The translations under genes and the position numbers were made by a program. A stretch of 5,477 bases of DNA from Bacteroidales bacterium. Its GTDB lineage: Bacteria; Bacteroidota; Bacteroidia; Bacteroidales; UBA1556. Each line of letters begins with the position of its first letter. The stretch's first letter is position 1. Below the pieces are notes generated by a model. That model worked only from the letters and a program-made list of their open reading frames with translations, was not told where the DNA came from and searched no databases. The stretch covers positions 1 to 5,477 of the forward strand of contig JAGLDA010000163.1 of assembly GCA_023145955.1 (NCBI GenBank), given 5' to 3'. This document shows positions 5,390 to 5,477 of this stretch, piece by piece.

Positions 5390-5477
5390 ATTTTATATTT
5401 AATTGATATCTAGTGGTTTATAGATCGAAAATATTAGGCCATGAAAAATTATATAAATGGAGGTCTTTGTGGGGTAG

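Larger units (their letters stand above)
5169..5477. other. Intergenic stretch with repeats, no supported gene
   Basis: No open frame of convincing length or recognisable protein was found on either strand. The stretch holds two copies of a hairpin-bearing repeat, a minus-facing terminator-like hairpin, a second dyad and a lone TAnnTTTG match. An ATG at 5441 opens a plus-strand frame that runs off the window after 12 codons (MKNYINGGLCGV); it could begin the next gene but is too short to call. Confidence 0.6.

Noticed and set aside
5441..5477. Start of a further plus-strand gene (ATG AAA AAT TAT...)
   Set aside because: Only 12 codons before the window ends, with no clear ribosome-binding site; cannot be supported.
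1..5477. CRISPR array, tRNA, rRNA or transposase
   Set aside because: No regularly spaced repeat series, no tRNA or rRNA signature, and no transposase-like protein was seen on either strand.

Overview
The window is AT-rich and most likely comes from a Bacteroidota (Bacteroidetes) chromosome. Three things suggest this. The large two-unit transglutaminase-like lipoprotein and the RhuM–Fic protein are both types common in that phylum. Start codons mostly lack a strong Shine-Dalgarno sequence. The best promoter has the Bacteroidetes pattern, TTG-N19-TAnnTTTG, rather than a sigma70 pattern. No species can be named from the sequence.

Layout. The left 3.9 kb is a minus-strand gene series, read right to left: cutC (3155-3901), then 3 nt later an 858-residue lipoprotein with a transglutaminase-like domain (575-3151), then after a 107-nt gap an Fsr-like MFS efflux transporter (1-467, cut by the window edge). 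The gap before the transporter holds a perfect TAnnTTTG -7 element overlapped by a palindrome inside a longer nested inverted repeat. The transporter may therefore have its own regulated promoter. cutC and the lipoprotein gene are almost certainly co-transcribed.

The right part is accessory in character. It holds one plus-strand gene for a RhuM-family protein with a C-terminal Fic/Doc domain (4176-5168). Directly upstream lies the orphan 3' end of a second, diverged RhuM–Fic gene (about 4034-4162). This relic carries the best promoter of the window (4115-4145), which appears to drive the intact gene. That promoter also settles the start: a TTG at 4143 lies inside the -7 box, so the GTG at 4176 is preferred. 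No antitoxin-like gene is visible beside it.

The last 309 nt (5169-5477) hold no supported gene. They contain two diverged copies of a roughly 42-nt hairpin-bearing repeat, 141 nt apart. The first copy looks like an intrinsic terminator facing the minus strand.

No pathway clearly links the left genes to each other beyond their layout. The main points of interest are the RhuM–Fic relic with its embedded promoter, the Doc-like lysine in the Fic motif, the internally duplicated lipoprotein whose second transglutaminase unit and C-terminal thioredoxin-like unit both lack catalytic residues, and the palindrome over the transporter promoter.
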